NCBI GenBank assembly: GCA_964547415.1
Contig: CAZJNX010000217.1
Coordinates: forward strand, 1-7,469
DNA length: 7,469 nt
Source of the DNA: CAZJNX01 sp964547415
GTDB taxonomy: Bacteria; Pseudomonadota; Alphaproteobacteria; Rhizobiales; Amorphaceae
Direction of reading: 5' to 3'
Part shown: piece after piece, positions 4,772 to 7,469 of the stretch
How the letters are laid out: every line of letters begins with the position of its first letter
How positions within the stretch are numbered: position 1 is the stretch's first letter
Notes under the pieces: generated by a model
Database searches by the model: none
Seen by the model: only the letters and a program-made list of their open reading frames with translations
What the model was told of the DNA's origin: nothing
Position numbers and translations under genes: made by a program

Positions 4772-7024
4772 ATGGCGGCCGAGACGATCCGTGTGCGCGG
4801 GCAGGTGCAGGGGGTGGGCTTCCGCCCGTTCGTGTGGCGCCTCGCGGCCGGCCACGGCGTCCGAGGGGAGGTCCTGAACGACGGGGAGGGGGTGCTCATC
4901 CACGCCGAGGGGGCCGACCTCGACCGGTTCGCCGCCGCGCTCCTGTCCGAGGCGCCGCCGCTCGCCCGGATCGACGGGCTGGAGCGCGCGCCCGCTGCGC
5001 CCCGCCCGGGCCTTTCGGGCTTTTCGATCGCCGCCACCGCGGCCGGCGCGGCCCGCACCCGCGTCACGCCCGACGCCGCCCCGTGCGCGGCCTGCCTTCA
5101 GGAGATCGCCGACCCGGCGGACCGGCGCCATCGCTACCCGTTCGCCAACTGCACCCATTCCGGCCCGCGCTTTTCCATCGTGCGCGCCGTCCCCTACGAC
5201 CGGGCCGCCACCACCATGGCCGCCTTCCCCATGTGCCCGGCCTGCCGCGCCGAGTACGAGGACCCGGCCGACCGCCGCTTCCACGCCCAGCCCGTCGCCT
5301 GTCCCGCCTGCGGGCCGGCGGCGTGGCTGGAGGCCGACGGGCGACGCCTGCCGGGCGATCCGATGGCGGAGGCGGCGCGGCTCCTGAAGGCGGGGAAGAT
5401 CCTCGCCCTCAAGGGGCTCGGCGGCTTCCACCTGGCCTGCGACGCGGCGAACGAGGCGGCCGTCGCCACCTTGCGGCGGCGCAAGCGGCGGCCGTCCCGG
5501 CCCTTCGCCCTGCTGGCGGCGAGCCTCGAGGCCGTCGCCCGCCACGCCGCCTTGCCCCCGGCCGCGGCCGGGTGGCTCGCCTCGCCCGCCGCGCCGGTCG
5601 TGCTCATGCCGGCGGCGGGCGCCCCGCTCGCCCCGTCGGTGGCGCCCGGGGCCTGGCAGCTCGGCTTCATGCTGCCGCCGACGCCCCTTCACCACCTTCT
5701 GATCGAGGCGTTCGACGGCCCCCTCGTGATGACGTCGGGGAACGTGTCGGGCGAGCCGATGGCGATCGGGGAGGACGAGGCGCGGGCGAAGCTCGGCCCC
5801 TTCGTCGATGCCTTCCTGATGCACGACCGGGAGATCGCCCGCCGCCTCGACGATTCCGTCGCCACCGTGGTGGCGGGCCGCCCCGCGATCGTCCGACGCG
5901 CCCGCGGCTATGCGCCCGCCACGCTGGCGATGCCGCCGGGACTCGGGGATGCGCCGCCCGTCCTCGCCCTCGGCGCCCACCTCAAGGCCGCGATCTGCCT
6001 GACGCGGGGGCGGGAGGCGCTCCTGTCCCACCACCTCGGCGACCTCGACGACCCGCTCACCGCAAAGGCCTTCGACGCGGCGGAGGGGGACTACGCGGCC
6101 CTCTTCGACCACGTGCCGGAGGCCGTCGCGTGCGACCTCCACCCCGACTATCGCTCCACCGCCCGGGCCGAGGCGCTCGCCGCCCGTGGCCTGCCGCTCC
6201 TCGCCGTGCAGCACCACCACGCCCACGTGGCGGCGGCGATGGCGGAGAACGGCTGGCCGGCGGACGCGGGGCCGGTGATCGGCGTCGCGCTCGACGGCCT
6301 CGGCCTCGGGGAGGACGGGACGGTGTGGGGCGGGGAGATCCTCCTCGCCGACTACCGCGCCTTCCGCCGCCTCGCCCACCTGAAGCCCGTGCCGCTGCCG
6401 GGGGGAGAGGCGGCCCAGGCCGAGCCCTGGCGCAATCTCCTCGCCCAGCTCGACGCCGCCGGCCTGCCGGCCGCGGCGGACGCGCTCCTTTCCGGCCGCC
6501 CCCTCGCCCTCCTGCGCGCCGCCGTCGCCCGGGGCATCAACGCGCCGCTCACCTCCTCCGCGGGCCGCCTGTTCGACGCGGTGGCGGCGGCCGTCGATAT
6601 CGCGCCGGAGCGGCAGACCTTCGAGGGCGAGGCGGCGATGGCGCTCGAATCCCTCGCCCGGCGGGCGCTGGACGCGCCGCCCTATCCCTTCGGCGTGACC
6701 GGCCCCGTCATCGACCCGGCCCCCATGTGGCGCACCCTCCTCGACGACCGCGCCGAAGGGGTGTCGCCGGAGGCGATGGCGGCCCGCTTCCACGCCGGCC
6801 TCGCCGCCACGGTTGCGGACGTGGCGCGCACGCTGCGGCGCCGGGAGGGGGCCGGCGCGATCGCCCTTTCCGGCGGCGTCTTCCAGAACGTGACGCTCGC
6901 CGAGGCGATCCTGGCGCACCTTTCCGGCGAGCGCGTCCTCCTCCACCGGGAGACGCCGCCCAACGACGGGGCCGTCGCCCTCGGCCAGGCCGCGGTCGCC
7001 GCCGCGCGGCTCACCACCCGCTGA
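4772..7024 (+). CDS. hypF: Carbamoyltransferase HypF, [NiFe]-hydrogenase maturation
   Basis: HypF converts carbamoyl phosphate and ATP to carbamoyl-adenylate and passes the carbamoyl group to the C-terminal Cys of HypE, the source of the CN ligands of the [NiFe] site; it is cytoplasmic. All four family domains are present at the usual total length of 750 aa. An acylphosphatase domain comes first (about 4-88; GQVQGVGFRPFVWRLA with R18, and N36). Next is a zinc-finger region (105-180), then a YrdC-like domain (about 197-385; LALKGLGGFHLACDA, TSGNVSGEP). Last is a Kae1-like domain (about 397-750; QHHHAH at 480-485, DGLGLGEDGTVWGGE at 508-522, SGGVFQN at 700-706). The finger spacing is exact (CxxC-x18-CxxS-x24-CxxC-x18-CxxC), but the second pair is C127/S130 where C130 is expected. 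The ATG lies one base past the stop of the hupUV remnant and has no clear ribosome site of its own, so translation is probably coupled; the upstream frameshift could affect that coupling. HypF serves all [NiFe] hydrogenases of a cell, which may explain why it stays intact. Confidence 0.95.
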   Translation: MAAETIRVRGQVQGVGFRPFVWRLAAGHGVRGEVLNDGEGVLIHAEGADLDRFAAALLSEAPPLARIDGLERAPAAPRPGLSGFSIAATAAGAARTRVTPDAAPCAACLQEIADPADRRHRYPFANCTHSGPRFSIVRAVPYDRAATTMAAFPMCPACRAEYEDPADRRFHAQPVACPACGPAAWLEADGRRLPGDPMAEAARLLKAGKILALKGLGGFHLACDAANEAAVATLRRRKRRPSRPFALLAASLEAVARHAALPPAAAGWLASPAAPVVLMPAAGAPLAPSVAPGAWQLGFMLPPTPLHHLLIEAFDGPLVMTSGNVSGEPMAIGEDEARAKLGPFVDAFLMHDREIARRLDDSVATVVAGRPAIVRRARGYAPATLAMPPGLGDAPPVLALGAHLKAAICLTRGREALLSHHLGDLDDPLTAKAFDAAEGDYAALFDHVPEAVACDLHPDYRSTARAEALAARGLPLLAVQHHHAHVAAAMAENGWPADAGPVIGVALDGLGLGEDGTVWGGEILLADYRAFRRLAHLKPVPLPGGEAAQAEPWRNLLAQLDAAGLPAAADALLSGRPLALLRAAVARGINAPLTSSAGRLFDAVAAAVDIAPERQTFEGEAAMALESLARRALDAPPYPFGVTGPVIDPAPMWRTLLDDRAEGVSPEAMAARFHAGLAATVADVARTLRRREGAGAIALSGGVFQNVTLAEAILAHLSGERVLLHRETPPNDGAVALGQAAVAAARLTTR

Positions 7025-7469
7025 GGGCGCCCGCCCCCGCCCCCGCTCCATGCCGGTTGTCAAACACCCATGGCGACAGTCCGGCGGAACCTCGACCACG
7101 GTTTGTCGGCCGGCGAACGCCTGCGTTCGGAAAGGGTCCGTGCGACCGGCTCCCTCGTCCGGGGACGGCGCGGGGTCGCTCGCCCGTGCCCGCGCAGGCG
7201 GGGAACCCTTCCTGGACGATCCCCGCCGACGCCGGTCACGCCGACCGCGTGCGACCGACCGACGGCTCCCTCGTCTCCGGCAGGGCGCCGTCCGCCGCCG
7301 CGGGGTGTCTCCCGCGCCTCCACCGGTCCAGGCCGGTGGCGGGACGCCCCGGCCGCCGGTCCGGCGGAGCCGGCGCCTGCGCAAGCGCGCCGCGCGCGGG
7401 CCTTCCCGCTCGCCCGGTCGGCCGCCCTGCCCCGTCTCTTCAGGCCGCGGGCGCCGCCGCGACCGGCGC
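7025..7469. other. Non-coding region downstream of hypF
   Basis: No open frame here has recognisable protein motifs, and the start of hupS, which follows hypF in R. capsulatus, is not present. Inverted repeats are seen at 7114-7129 (CGAACGC-CT-GCGTTCG), 7320-7339 (CCACCGG, 6-base loop, CCGGTGG) and 7353-7367 (CCGCCGG-T-CCGGCGG). None is followed by a T-run, so no intrinsic terminator is called. An imperfect direct repeat is present: GTGCGACCG followed by CGGCTCCCTCGTC, at 7140-7159 and again at 7249-7275, where 5 extra bases separate the two blocks. I saw no TTG-N5-CAA (HupR-type) or sigma54 site. Confidence 0.5.

Noticed and set aside
7114..7129. Hairpin CGAACGC-CT-GCGTTCG as the hypF terminator
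   Set aside because: The stem is short and is followed by GAAAGG rather than a T-run; similar inverted repeats are common in this GC-rich stretch.
7187..7206. Single CRISPR-like string (GCCCGCGCAGGCGGGGA) resembling a type I-E repeat core
   Set aside because: Only one copy is visible, and nothing similar occurs about 61 bases to either side. With this base composition a CCCGC/GCGGG hairpin can arise by chance. No cas gene is present.
4625..7384. 919-codon minus-strand open frame opposite hypF
   Set aside because: It is fully antisense to a HypF with all family motifs; its translation is low-complexity Arg/Gly-rich and shows no domain.

Overview
The window is very GC-rich (well above 70% by eye, with coding third positions almost all G or C). 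It carries a piece of a [NiFe]-hydrogenase regulation and maturation locus of the type known from alphaproteobacteria. The order hupT - hupU - hupV - hypF matches the established Rhodobacter capsulatus / Azorhizobium arrangement. Together with the base composition this suggests an alphaproteobacterium, but genus cannot be told from the sequence.

Layout: bases 1-378 are non-coding and contain a 43-bp direct repeat with a 205-bp period. Bases 379-1632 (minus strand) encode a 417-aa RTX-type calcium-binding protein starting at TTG. A divergent intergenic region (1633-1834) has plausible sigma70-like promoters facing both ways. On the plus strand follow a small Cys- and Lys-rich DUF1289 protein (1835-2095, TTG start), a HupT/HoxJ-type PAS histidine kinase (2144-3535), a damaged hydrogen-sensor locus (3629-4770) and full-length hypF (4772-7024). 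The last 445 bases hold no gene I can support; in R. capsulatus the structural gene hupS would follow hypF.

The main result is at 3629-4770. Instead of two sensory-hydrogenase genes (small subunit hupU, large subunit hupV), there is one chimera. The first ~258 codons are HupU and the last ~122 codons are the C-terminus of HupV, joined in frame near 4396-4404. About 80 codons of HupU and some 350-360 codons of HupV are missing, including the N-terminal nickel-binding cysteines. The HupU part also has a one-base frameshift near 3722-3730 and a Ser where a proximal-cluster Cys is expected. The hydrogen sensor is therefore almost certainly dead as written, while its partner kinase and the cyanide-ligand maturase HypF look intact. 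Whether this is genuine decay or an assembly or sequencing error needs read-level evidence.

In the intact system, HupUV binds H2 and controls the kinase HupT through its PAS region. HupT phosphorylates the response regulator HupR (not in this window), which controls the hydrogenase operon. HypF, with HypE, makes the CN ligands of the [NiFe] site. Here the kinase would be cut off from its hydrogen input, while HypF could still serve other hydrogenases in the genome.
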